Below are positions 1 to 7,806 of a stretch of DNA of 28,476 bases, piece after piece (the first letter of the stretch is position 1; every line of letters begins with the position of its first letter). The notes beneath the pieces are model-generated. The model was not told the origin of the DNA and made no database searches. It worked only from the letters and a program-made list of their open reading frames with translations. Origin of the DNA: Anaerolineaceae bacterium UBA6133. GTDB taxonomy: Bacteria > Chloroflexota > Anaerolineae > Anaerolineales > Anaerolineaceae. The DNA lies in contig DIVL01000067.1 in the NCBI GenBank assembly GCA_002435825.1, positions 216 through 28,691 of the forward strand, in the 5' to 3' direction. Made by a program: the position numbers and the translations under genes.

Positions 1-236
1 GGTTGCTTTGATAAGATAGTGTTAAGCCTTTTCAAATATTTGGTGTCGTTCTATTAACAATTACGCAGAAGCATTAGAACCGTTAAGATACTTGGGGTTA
101 AGGTTTTCCAGGCTGGTAAGGGTCTAACAGTAAATATTATTGAAAAGGGGCGAGTTTAGCCGTCATAAGCCGCATCTCGATCTAGCCCCCACACCTGCCG
201 TGAAGCGGTGATGACAGCCGTAATCGTGTTATGCCA
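1..236. other. Gene-free left edge
   Basis: No reading frame here has a credible start, ribosome-binding site or recognisable protein sequence, and no tRNA-like or rRNA-like sequence was seen. The stretch is AT-rich at its left end and turns GC-richer near 160-235, where it joins the LexA-box repeat element. A gene running in from the left cannot be excluded, but no open frame supports it. Confidence 0.5.
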
Positions 237-500
237 GGGTTTTTCCGCTATTTCCGTTATTTCCGCTGTTTTTTGATAGTGCAGAATGGCTGTTTGAGTG
301 GAAAAACTGGCTATTTTGTTAATGTGCGGGCACCACGCTGCTGGCATCTGTGGTGTCATTTGCAATAATTGCAATAATTGCAAGTTTTTTTGATAGTGCA
401 GACCTGCAGTTTTCTTGCAAATACCCGTTTTTAATGTGCTTTCTTGCAAATTGAATCACGTGTGGATATTATAGCACATATGTTCTATTTATGCAAATCT
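237..500 (-). repeat. LexA-box-headed repeat element, copy A
   Basis: Read on the minus strand, the element starts with a promoter overlapped by a LexA-like box, followed by two copies of ATTTGCAAGAA 29 bp apart (from 451 and from 422). The motif TGCACTATCAAAAAA follows (400-386), then a 9-bp unit TTGCAATTA repeated three times (383-357). After about 70 bp of unrelated sequence the same motif recurs (283-269), followed by a different 9-bp unit, GCGGAAATA-like, three times (266-240). The same architecture is present at 7621-7806 in the opposite orientation. A TTG-started frame of 97 codons runs through it and reads LHYQK at each motif, but it has no clear ribosome-binding site, so I do not call it a gene. 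Function unknown. Confidence 0.6.
468..496 (-). promoter_or_regulatory. Promoter with overlapping LexA-like (SOS) box, element A
   Basis: On the minus strand a -35 like TTGCAT (491-496), a 17-bp spacer and a perfect -10 TATAAT (468-473) are visible. The imperfect palindrome TAGAACATATGTGCTA (472-487) covers the spacer and touches the -10. It resembles the Gram-positive LexA site GAACN4GTTC with one change (GTGC for GTTC). The same change is found in the recA promoter of this window, which supports a common operator. LexA binding itself is inferred. Confidence 0.55.
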
Positions 501-526
501 TTTCTCAGGCTACCAATGCTGAAAAG

Positions 527-592
527 ACCCTCTTCAGTCTCCTGTCCGCTGCGCGGAAGGATCCAGCTTCCCCTCAGAGGAAGCCCAGGGTA
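527..592 (+). repeat. GC-rich palindromic intergenic repeat (CCCTCATCAGTCTCC family), isolated copy
   Basis: The stretch begins ACCCTCTTCAGTCTCC, continues with a TCCGCTGCGCGGAAGGA hairpin and CAGCTTCCCC, and ends in GGAAGCCCAGG. It is a diverged copy of the repeat found four times at 7170-7592. It lies just inside the LexA-box element at the left edge of the defence island, mirroring the arrangement at the right edge. Confidence 0.65.
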
Positions 593-601
593 TTGCTGTA
601 G

Positions 602-621
602 GGGTTTGGCATGCCAAACCC
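602..621. repeat. 20-bp perfect palindrome
   Basis: GGGTTTGGCATGCCAAACCC is self-complementary over all 20 bases. The GGCATGCC core is the same as that of the REP palindromes around 19396 and 20024, but the outer arms differ. It lies 15 bp downstream of the stop codon of the 636-1589 gene and could act as a transcript-end hairpin, though no T-run follows it. Confidence 0.6.
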
Positions 622-635
622 GCGTTTCTCTATCC

Positions 636-1589
636 CTAATAATAATTCTTTTGAAAGTATTCTTTACCGAGCAACCAGATATATTTGTCAATTTCCTTTA
701 GGTTATAGTCTTCCAAGCCATAGAAGGAACGAAACGCCAACAAGATGATCTTAAAGCGCTCGTAGTTCTTTAGGTCCAGGGCATTAAAAGTAAAGAATTC
801 GTCTCTCTTCTGGTAATAGCACAGCACCTTATCTACATAGCTGTCATAAATTGGAAAGTCCAGCGGTTGATGGTGGCTGCAATACTTCGTAGCGAAGGAG
901 TAATAATTCCTTTTGTTGCCGCTACCTTTTTGAATATCTCCTACTAAGCTCACATCACCGGCTTTGAGTCTCTCATCGATATCGATGGCAACGATATGTT
1001 TTGCCATTGGAAACACCTTGAAGATATGGGTGCTGTAAAAATCGTTGAGGGTCGACACTTTTAGAAGCACATCTGAGATATCCTTATTCTCAGGGCACAA
1101 TTCAAAAAAGAGTTTATCCAGCGCGTCTTCCTGCAGATGATAATCTTCAAGTTCATCCCACTGTTTAAGATACTGCTCCACCTGTTCAACGCACGGATCA
1201 GGCAGATGCTGCTTCATCTTGCGCGGCTTTCGTTTTGCCTTAGCTTCTGGTTTGGCGGCTATCGTTGGAATATCAATGGCTGACTCACTGGCAAGGAATC
1301 TTCTGAAATAACGCAAGTGAACCATGTACCCATTCACATTCCTGTCGACGTCACCCTTGGAGTATTGTCTGAGCGTTTTAAGAAGGACATCTTTTCCAAG
1401 ATCCTCAAAGTCAGAGGAGTAGATAACACTCCAAAAAAGATCCTTACTGCGCTTTTTCCAAAGATAAAAGGCATCGCTTTTTGAAGTATTGATCGTGTTT
1501 TGCCTCAACCCTTGAGTTTGCAAGTAGGATATATATGCCGCTCGGACTTCCTCGAGCGAATAGGACATCATTTCATGTTTGGTTTTCAT
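636..1589 (-). CDS. Conserved hypothetical protein with integrase-like N-terminal helical domain
   Basis: A 317-residue protein of unknown function. Residues about 9-100 are helical and resemble the SAM-like core-binding domain of tyrosine recombinases (sequence LRQNTINTSKSDAFYLWKK), but no catalytic Arg/His/Tyr domain follows. A basic linker (about 113-127, KPEAKAKRKPRK) leads to a C-terminal domain of about 180 residues with the run YYSFATKYCSHHQP and FPIYDSYV. That run resembles the helix-hairpin-helix glycosylase (OGG-like) fold, from memory and at low confidence. It is the third and last gene of the defence island, 144 bp behind the DUF262 gene, and its AT-rich codon use matches that gene. 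A role in the island is inferred from position only. Confidence 0.7.
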   Translation of the reverse strand: MKTKHEMMSYSLEEVRAAYISYLQTQGLRQNTINTSKSDAFYLWKKRSKDLFWSVIYSSDFEDLGKDVLLKTLRQYSKGDVDRNVNGYMVHLRYFRRFLASESAIDIPTIAAKPEAKAKRKPRKMKQHLPDPCVEQVEQYLKQWDELEDYHLQEDALDKLFFELCPENKDISDVLLKVSTLNDFYSTHIFKVFPMAKHIVAIDIDERLKAGDVSLVGDIQKGSGNKRNYYSFATKYCSHHQPLDFPIYDSYVDKVLCYYQKRDEFFTFNALDLKNYERFKIILLAFRSFYGLEDYNLKEIDKYIWLLGKEYFQKNYY

Positions 1590-1733
1590 CGTCAGTCATC
1601 CACTTGGTCCTGGTTGTGTTGAATTAATCATCCGCTTGCGGTATTAACACACAAACCCTTTTCAAAGAAATTTCAGTTTGTATATCTACACTGAGGGTGG
1701 CTTACGAGAAAAACAGCCACCACCCCGACTTCT

Positions 1734-3836
1734 TTATGCCCAATGGGCATTTATGTATTTAACTGTTTCTTCCGGATCAAGAGATCTTGATGTATTTGCC
1801 ATCCTGATAAAGAACTCTTTTTGCCCTTCAAACGTCAGATAAGCAGGTATGAGAGAACGATCTACATCAATTCTACAGATATCCTTTTCTTGAACCTGCT
1901 CAATACCAATTTTTACAAGACCTGCATACTCAACACCGATGTAATCCGTAATCAGTGTTGCCAAAAGATTCATAAACTTATCTGTTGAGTTTCCCATCAG
2001 AATTAAGTCGTTTTCCAAGCCACACACATGCATGTTATCTTCAACGCCTATCAGTAACGTGCCACCTTCAGAGTTCAGAAATGCTGCAATAGTCTTAAGT
2101 ACTGATTTGCGAAGGGATTTGTTCTTGTTGTTATGAACCATATCCCATTGGAGTGTGCTTTTAAATTCAAGATTGTTACTTTCGCCAAGTTCAATAATTT
2201 CTGAAATTGTTTTCCCTTTGACTTTTACTGGTTTTGTAACTAAAGATTGCAAATAATCATTATATTTAGTTGCAATCAAAAGGCGGCGTGCCTCCAAAAA
2301 TTCGGGAAAACGTTCTACCTTCCAAAGTCCTGGTTGCATTGGAATAAATTGTTTGGCTAACGCACCCGGATACATTGTTTCGATTTCAGGAAGGTATTCT
2401 TCTGGCGGCTTGTTTGATATTTCCAGGTTAGTTTCGGCTGTAAGGAAAGCACGATTAGCAATTTCATTTACAATTTTCCTGTGCAGATGATTGTCCGCAT
2501 CATATCCATTTGCATAAAGATAAGATGTAGGAAATATGTGATGGCTATGAATGTAATATGAGCCGATTTGTTTGCTTGTGAGTGGCGCACCATTAAACCA
2601 ATCGAGTGCTCCATTGGCTTTTGATAGGATGTAGGTTATGTTGTAAAGTGGATGTCCTGCAGTACGACCTTCAAGATCGTTCGGAGTAACTTTTATCCTA
2701 CCCCTCTGATCAATCAGCGCATCGATAAGCTTTTCCCAAGGATTATTCTCCTTGAAAACGACTGAAACATCGGCTTCCAATTTTTGATCAGTTTGACCAC
2801 TATAACGCGACCATGCCAGAGCTGAATACATAAAATGTAATGCACGGTTTAAGTTGATTTCGTTTGGAAACTTATTGTTATTTTGGCTCAGATAAGCAAT
2901 TAATGGGATAAGTACGTTAGTTGTACTCATGTCTCCAGTGGAGTGCACATAAGCTCTCGCAGGCAATATTGTTACAAGATAATCCAATATCTTGGAGAGT
3001 TTATCCCACCCAGCCATAAGTTTGGGTTTGGTTTCTACGTGAAGTGTTTCATACAACGCTCGATGTGAAACCACAGTGGTTAATGCTCTTGTCATGAAAG
3101 AAAGGGGAAATTCAAAATCTCTTTTTTTGAGAACTTCGACCTTCTCCTTTATTACTCGCCGGGCTTGAGGCCACTTTCCGACTGCATGTGTTAGTGCAAG
3201 ATCTGCGTCAGTTAGTTTTGTGCCTTGGCTATTGACTAAGTCAAATATATCGATTGCATCCTCGATTGACGCTGAAGAAGGTATCTGCAAGTCTGGAAGT
3301 TCTTTACTCCTAACATTTGTTAATGCGGTTAATCTATCCTGGTAAATTTTTACTAAATCAAGTTTTTCCTCATCAGGGGCATTTGACACCAATTTGAAAA
3401 CGTTGATATCCGATGTGGGAGAGAAGCAATTTACCACTTTGACCCAAAGGGGATCGTTTTTCATCATAACTGCCTGATAATATTGGAAATCGCCAGTCCC
3501 CAAGTGATAATAAAGGTTTCTTGGATCATAAGTTATGTCTTTAAGGACATAGTACGGAGGGATTTCCCCAGTAATTAATAAGTAGAGTGTGGTCAAGCGC
3601 TGTTGACCATCTAAAATCACCTGGTGAACTGAATTATTCGACCCATTTCCAATATAGTTCTTCAGTTCTGGGGGGTTGTTGGTTTTCCAAAGGAGCAAAG
3701 ACCCAACTGGATAATCCTTGACCAGAGACGACATTAATTTTTTGGATTGGTCGTAAGTCCAAACGTATTCACGCTGAAACTCTGGCAGGACAAGGTCATG
3801 AATTTTGATCGAGAATATTAGTTCACTTATTTTCAT
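1734..3836 (-). CDS. DUF262/HNH (GmrSD-like) protein fused to AlbA_2 (Schlafen-type) domain
   Basis: A 700-residue probable anti-phage nuclease. Residues 1-100 carry the DUF262 (GmrS/ParB-like) signature: LPEFQREYVW near 17-26 and DGQQRLTT at 76-83, the motif linked to nucleotide use in GmrSD Type IV enzymes. Near 430-475 is an HNH-type nuclease: His432-His433 in HSHHIFP and a downstream ANRAFLT segment with its Asn. Residues about 550-690 form an AlbA_2 domain (SNNLEFKSTLQWD, then TIAAFLNSEGGTLLIGV), known from Schlafen-like and transcription-regulatory proteins. The start has a GGAG site seven bases upstream. It follows the restriction-modification gene after 50 bp and is probably cotranscribed. 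GmrSD enzymes cut modified phage DNA; whether this one does is inferred. The AlbA_2 tail is unusual. Confidence 0.85.
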   Translation of the reverse strand: MKISELIFSIKIHDLVLPEFQREYVWTYDQSKKLMSSLVKDYPVGSLLLWKTNNPPELKNYIGNGSNNSVHQVILDGQQRLTTLYLLITGEIPPYYVLKDITYDPRNLYYHLGTGDFQYYQAVMMKNDPLWVKVVNCFSPTSDINVFKLVSNAPDEEKLDLVKIYQDRLTALTNVRSKELPDLQIPSSASIEDAIDIFDLVNSQGTKLTDADLALTHAVGKWPQARRVIKEKVEVLKKRDFEFPLSFMTRALTTVVSHRALYETLHVETKPKLMAGWDKLSKILDYLVTILPARAYVHSTGDMSTTNVLIPLIAYLSQNNNKFPNEINLNRALHFMYSALAWSRYSGQTDQKLEADVSVVFKENNPWEKLIDALIDQRGRIKVTPNDLEGRTAGHPLYNITYILSKANGALDWFNGAPLTSKQIGSYYIHSHHIFPTSYLYANGYDADNHLHRKIVNEIANRAFLTAETNLEISNKPPEEYLPEIETMYPGALAKQFIPMQPGLWKVERFPEFLEARRLLIATKYNDYLQSLVTKPVKVKGKTISEIIELGESNNLEFKSTLQWDMVHNNKNKSLRKSVLKTIAAFLNSEGGTLLIGVEDNMHVCGLENDLILMGNSTDKFMNLLATLITDYIGVEYAGLVKIGIEQVQEKDICRIDVDRSLIPAYLTFEGQKEFFIRMANTSRSLDPEETVKYINAHWA

Positions 3837-3886
3837 CGTGTCTCCAATATTTAATTAATTGTTTATGACGTTTTTTTACAACACAC

Positions 3887-6800
3887 TTACCCGATCTTTT
3901 TCATAATCCGATCGGTTTCGAGCAGGATTTTAATGATGCGCTGGTAGTGAACGAGGTCGGCGTCGGAAAGCTGGCGACCTTTGCGGTCTTTGAGCCACTT
4001 TTGAGCAGGCTGGTAGCCGCCGATGTAGAAATTCCAGGCGAGCTCGGGTATGTTGCCAAAGTATTGGGTTTTGTTGATCCATACTTTGTTGTCGGCGTAG
4101 CGGATCTTTTCGACCAGGCAATCGCCAGAAATGGGAAAAGTGGTTTGGTAATCATCCATGACGGGGGAGCGCATCAGGTGGAGTTCGCGCAGTTCACGCC
4201 CGAGGGGCACCAGGCGGTCGAACTCAGCCTGGGTGGGGATGGGGATGCGGGGGAAGTCAGATTTGAGGAATTCTTCAAATTTCAGCCGATAAGCAGGGCT
4301 ATGGAGAATAGCATAAACATAATCCACAACCTCTACTTCAGAAAATGCATTTTTGAGGTTCTTAACTAGAGAGCTTAGTCCTACCTTTTCAAAATTTATG
4401 GCCTTCGAACCGTCATCATTGTATATGTAAAGAGGAAATGCTGTTCCACCTCCACGATAAAAAACATTTAAATCGGTTATATCATCAGAGATGAAGATCA
4501 AGTTCCAACTCATTAATCCAACAGCTTGACCTTGTCGTCCTGAGATGAGTAAAATATTCTCTTTTTTGAATACATTACTCATAACTTTCTTTTGAGAACG
4601 CGACATAAAACCGCGGTGTGTACATGTGTAATAGCTAAACCTCTGATCAAAAGGTCTATATGTCACACTTACGATACAATCCTTAGAATAGTTGCTTCGA
4701 ACATCATACATCGCACGCTTTACTGACCACTCCCAACTGTCTTTTTTTATCCCAAATTTTTCACGAATTTGACTCTCATCTAGATGATAGAAATCGTTGA
4801 CATTACTCCACATATCTGAATCTGTAAATGTTATTGCCACGTCGTCGTTCTTTGTCAGAATTCCAGTGCTATAAAGAGTAAATATTTCATTTAACTTCAC
4901 GCCGTTATTGTACTCCTCACGCCCACTATTATCCCGATCAGAGAATAATAATAGTGGTGGAGCGGGTTGGATTTTCATCCACTTCACATCGTGGTTTAAT
5001 TTTTCGAATTTTTGTGAGCGAGTACCAAAAAGCTCAGCATGATATATTTCACAGCCGTTTTCCAATGCCCTGTTATTTTTTACTGCAACAATAATTGCCA
5101 CACCTAGTTGAATGTCGAAAACGTTCTCATCCCTACCACCGTCAGGAGTAACTTCTCTCTTTTTTGCACTTCCGTGTAAGTCAACAATATAAATCTTGTC
5201 AAAAGTATGAGTCAATTTCCAGCGCATACCACGAAAGGTGGGATTCTGGAGATAACCATTATTGGTAATCATTGCCAAAACACCTTCACCGTTTTTCAAG
5301 ATTAATTCTTCAGCAAATGCAATAAACTTTACATAGTCATCCCCAAGCCATTTGTAATTAGCCTCTTGCAATTTCTTTTGACCACCCAGTTCTACCCTAT
5401 ACTTATCGACTAATTTTTCAGCGAATGTTGTTCTATTAGAACTTTCACCAGAGTAAGGTGGGTTGCCCATCACAACCATGACTGGATGCTCACTCTTGAC
5501 CCGGGCAGCGAGGCGGCTTTCTTCACTGACTGCAGCTGAGAGACCAAAATTGAACAGGTCTGGCTGGAGGGGAATGCCTGCTTCGAGGGTGTTGGTGAGG
5601 TAGATACCCAAGCGGTCGGAGAGTTCCTGCACGCCGGTTTCTTTGAGGGTCATGCCAAGTTTCAGGTGGGCAATGGTGTAGGGAGCCATCATCAATTCAA
5701 AACCAAACAGGCGTTTGATCAGGTTGTCGTTGACATAGGCTGGCCAGCGCCCTTCCTGCCCTTTGAAGCCCTGATAAATGAACTTGATGGTTTCATTCAA
5801 AAAGGTAGCTGTACCAACCGCAGGGTCCAGGATTTGCACACGAGGCACGGAGATTTCGGTGGTGGTGCGGTCTTTGCGGTCACCGGGGCGGCGATAGGGT
5901 TGGGTGGCTACGGTTTGGGTGATCATCTCGTCGCTGGCAATGCCTTTGGCAATACCGAAATCTTCTTTCAGGATGCGGTCAACCTGGCGGATGATATACC
6001 TGACAATAGGAACGGGCGTGTAGTACGCGCCCATCTTTTTGCGCTCATTGGGGTCGTAAGCCTGCAGGAAGTCTTCGTAGAAATGGATGATGGGGTCGCG
6101 ATCGTCTACTGAGTCTTCCTGGACACGCAGGTGCTTATGGACGATCTCCTGGACATTGCTGACGCTGAAAATCTCGCAGAGTTCATCAACGATATAGGCG
6201 AGACGGGTGTCAAAGTTGGGTCCGACGATGTGGTCAAAAAACTGCAAAAGGAAGGGGTTGCTCTTGGGGACGAGGTCACGCGCATCGCTGCGTGTGAAGT
6301 TTTCGGCAGTTGAGTCGTTGTAGCGGGCAACAAACAAGCCATAAACCAGCGTTTGCGCGTACATGTCGGCGAAACTGTCGGGTTGGAGGTCATGAACGAG
6401 CAGCTCTTTCATCATCCCATAGATACGGAGAAGCTCACTGTTCTTGTCACTGTCGTTTTTCAGGTATTCGGTGATATTGTCGCGCAGGCGCCGGGCACGC
6501 CCACCCATGATTTGGGCAAGGCGCAGACCGCTGGTGATGGCTTCGGGGGTTTGGGCGAGGAAGGCTTCGAGCTCACGCAGAAGGCTTTCGCCTTGTTCGG
6601 CGGCAGTGATCAGCTTGCCGTTTTTCAGCCTGCCGATGCTGATGGTGCGGTACTTTTCGCCATTGCGGAAGAAGCGAAACTCGAGGTAGTTGGTGAGAAT
6701 GAGGTTCGAATATCCGCGGTAGCGATCCATTTGGTTGGTCTTTTCGACCTTGTCCAGATCGCCATCGAGGTCTTTGGTTTCGGCGTAGCCCTGAACGATG

Positions 6801-7009
6801 CGCGGACTGGATTTTTTGCGAAAGACAAAATCGGGGGCGCCAAATTCGGAGCGTTTGGGATCGTTGATGGCATGCACATACGGGAAGCTCTCCATGAGCC
6901 GCTGCAGGGCTGGCCTGTAGGCATGCTCCAACGCCTGACCCGTCCGAAACTTAGCTTTGATTTCAGCCAGATATTGATGGATGATGGCGGTCTTTTCCCT
7001 ATCGTTCAT
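3887..7009 (-). CDS. Type IIG / ISP-like restriction-modification enzyme (nuclease-methyltransferase-specificity in one chain)
   Basis: A 1040-residue single-chain restriction and adenine-methylation enzyme. The N-terminal nuclease domain shows a PD-(D/E)xK pattern: Pro59-Asp60 and Glu77-Thr-Lys79. A helical connector leads to the N6-adenine methyltransferase core with motif I DPAVGTATF (from Asp395) and the catalytic motif NPPY at 516-519. The last third resembles the ISP (LlaBIII) C-terminal specificity region: YRPFDQRFSYY, FMSRSQKK, LHSPAYRLKFEEFL and a C-terminal WNFYIGGYQPAQKWL. The DEAD-type translocase of true ISP enzymes is missing, so Type IIG/IIL is the better label. The gene is first in the minus-strand island. 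No strong ribosome-binding site precedes the ATG at 7009. Residues about 515-900 are coded by markedly AT-richer DNA than the two ends, a mosaic pattern. Confidence 0.9.
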   Translation of the reverse strand: MNDREKTAIIHQYLAEIKAKFRTGQALEHAYRPALQRLMESFPYVHAINDPKRSEFGAPDFVFRKKSSPRIVQGYAETKDLDGDLDKVEKTNQMDRYRGYSNLILTNYLEFRFFRNGEKYRTISIGRLKNGKLITAAEQGESLLRELEAFLAQTPEAITSGLRLAQIMGGRARRLRDNITEYLKNDSDKNSELLRIYGMMKELLVHDLQPDSFADMYAQTLVYGLFVARYNDSTAENFTRSDARDLVPKSNPFLLQFFDHIVGPNFDTRLAYIVDELCEIFSVSNVQEIVHKHLRVQEDSVDDRDPIIHFYEDFLQAYDPNERKKMGAYYTPVPIVRYIIRQVDRILKEDFGIAKGIASDEMITQTVATQPYRRPGDRKDRTTTEISVPRVQILDPAVGTATFLNETIKFIYQGFKGQEGRWPAYVNDNLIKRLFGFELMMAPYTIAHLKLGMTLKETGVQELSDRLGIYLTNTLEAGIPLQPDLFNFGLSAAVSEESRLAARVKSEHPVMVVMGNPPYSGESSNRTTFAEKLVDKYRVELGGQKKLQEANYKWLGDDYVKFIAFAEELILKNGEGVLAMITNNGYLQNPTFRGMRWKLTHTFDKIYIVDLHGSAKKREVTPDGGRDENVFDIQLGVAIIVAVKNNRALENGCEIYHAELFGTRSQKFEKLNHDVKWMKIQPAPPLLLFSDRDNSGREEYNNGVKLNEIFTLYSTGILTKNDDVAITFTDSDMWSNVNDFYHLDESQIREKFGIKKDSWEWSVKRAMYDVRSNYSKDCIVSVTYRPFDQRFSYYTCTHRGFMSRSQKKVMSNVFKKENILLISGRQGQAVGLMSWNLIFISDDITDLNVFYRGGGTAFPLYIYNDDGSKAINFEKVGLSSLVKNLKNAFSEVEVVDYVYAILHSPAYRLKFEEFLKSDFPRIPIPTQAEFDRLVPLGRELRELHLMRSPVMDDYQTTFPISGDCLVEKIRYADNKVWINKTQYFGNIPELAWNFYIGGYQPAQKWLKDRKGRQLSDADLVHYQRIIKILLETDRIMKKIG

Positions 7010-7169
7010 GCTGTGTCTATCTTATCACGGGATAGGCGGAGGTGTAGAAATTTTTTCTATCGAACGGGGTTTTAGATGGGGTTTGGAAAAAAGTCGGATT
7101 GAACTACGCAACCCTGCTTACGCTCGGAGGGGAAGCCGAGTGAGTTAGGTTGTGGGTTAGTCAAAGGAA
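7010..7169. other. Upstream region of the restriction-modification gene
   Basis: No gene is seen. The minus-strand promoter of the defence island must lie here; a -10-like TAAGAT occurs at about 7019-7024 but no matching -35 is obvious. A short hairpin (CTCGG/CCGAG near 7124-7141) is present. Confidence 0.4.
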
Positions 7170-7592
7170 ACCCTCATCAGTTTCAAGTCCGTTGCATGGC
7201 GGGAGCCAGCTTAGCCTCCGGCACGCCCTGTATTAAAGTAAACAGGGCAGGCAAGCAGCCCCAAGGGAAGCCCAGAACTTGGCACCCTCATCAGTCTCCC
7301 ATCCGCTTCTTGGCGGAAGCCAGCTTCCCCCAAGGGAAGCCCCAGTAGCCCTCCCTCGAGGGAGGGTCCGTGAAACGGGGGAGAGTGTCTTTGCTGTTTT
7401 GTTAAAGTGACCCTCTTCAGTCTCCCATCCGCTCCACGGCGGGAGCCAGCTTCCCCCAAGGGAAGCCCAGGACTTGACAACCCTCATCAGTCTCCCATCC
7501 GCTCCGCGGCGGGAGCCAGCTTAGCCTACGGCACGCCCTGTATGAAAGTAAACAGGGCAGGCAAGCAGCCCCCAAGGGAAGCCCAGAACCGA
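7170..7592 (+). repeat. Cluster of four GC-rich palindromic repeats
   Basis: Four copies start with ACCCTCATCAG or ACCCTCTTCAG at 7170, 7284, 7410 and 7480. The shortest copy (7410-7473) reads CTCCCATCCGCTCC, GGCGGGAGCCAGCTTCC, then CCAAGGGAAGCCCAG and folds on itself. Copies 1 and 4 carry the same extra block of about 50 bp in the middle, itself a hairpin (GCCCTGTAT...AAACAGGGC). Copy 2 carries a different block after its end, with the palindrome CCCTCCCTCGAGGGAGGG. The longest frames through the cluster are translations of the repeat and are not genes. Confidence 0.8.
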
Positions 7593-7620
7593 CTCCCTTC
7601 CATCCGCTATCAGTCCACAA

Positions 7621-7806
7621 CTTCTTGCACAAATAGAACAAATGTGCTAAGATATACTTGTGCGATTTTAGTGTCAAACCGGCACGTTAACAATCGGAGA
7701 GCAGAATTTGCAGCCAAACCAGCCTGTTTCAGATGGATTTGCAGTCAAACCACCCGTTTGCACTATCAAAAAACATTGCAATTATTGCAAATCTTGCAAA
7801 TTGTTT
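7621..7806 (+). repeat. LexA-box-headed repeat element, copy B
   Basis: This is the plus-strand counterpart of the element at 237-500. After the promoter/operator there are two ATTTGCAG.CAAACCA units 31 bp apart (from about 7706 and 7737), then TGCACTATCAAAAAA (7759-7773), then three 9-bp units TTGCAATTA, TTGCAAATC and TTGCAAATT (7776-7802). The spacing from the second ATTTGC to the 9-bp units is conserved between copies A and B, while the intervening bases differ. A partial copy of the GC-rich repeat family lies on both sides (about 7593-7615 and 7811-7840), as if the element had landed inside one. No convincing protein is encoded. Confidence 0.6.
7625..7658 (+). promoter_or_regulatory. Promoter with overlapping LexA-like (SOS) box, element B
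   Basis: A -35 like TTGCAC (7625-7630), a 17-bp spacer and a -10 like TAAGAT (7648-7653; an alternative TATACT lies at 7653-7658) are present. The box TAGAACAAATGTGCTA (7634-7649) sits in the same place relative to the promoter as in copy A and in recA. Its identity as an operator is inferred from that three-way match. Confidence 0.55.

Noticed and set aside
156..449. 97-codon minus-strand frame with LHYQK motifs
   Set aside because: It starts at TTG without a ribosome-binding site and is the translation of a DNA repeat; bases between motifs differ freely between copies. Kept as a repeat, with coding left open.
237..500. CRISPR-like or integron attC-like array in the LexA-box element
   Set aside because: Repeat spacing (29 and 31 bp) occurs only once per copy, there is no spacer series, no integrase gene and no attC-type inverted core.
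6700..6720. tRNA T-loop-like GAGGTTCGAAT
   Set aside because: It lies inside the restriction-modification coding sequence and no cloverleaf arms surround it. No tRNA was found in the window.
3947..7075. Long plus-strand frames opposite the restriction-modification gene
   Set aside because: They occur only in its GC-rich parts, as codon-bias shadows. The minus-strand protein has clear catalytic motifs.
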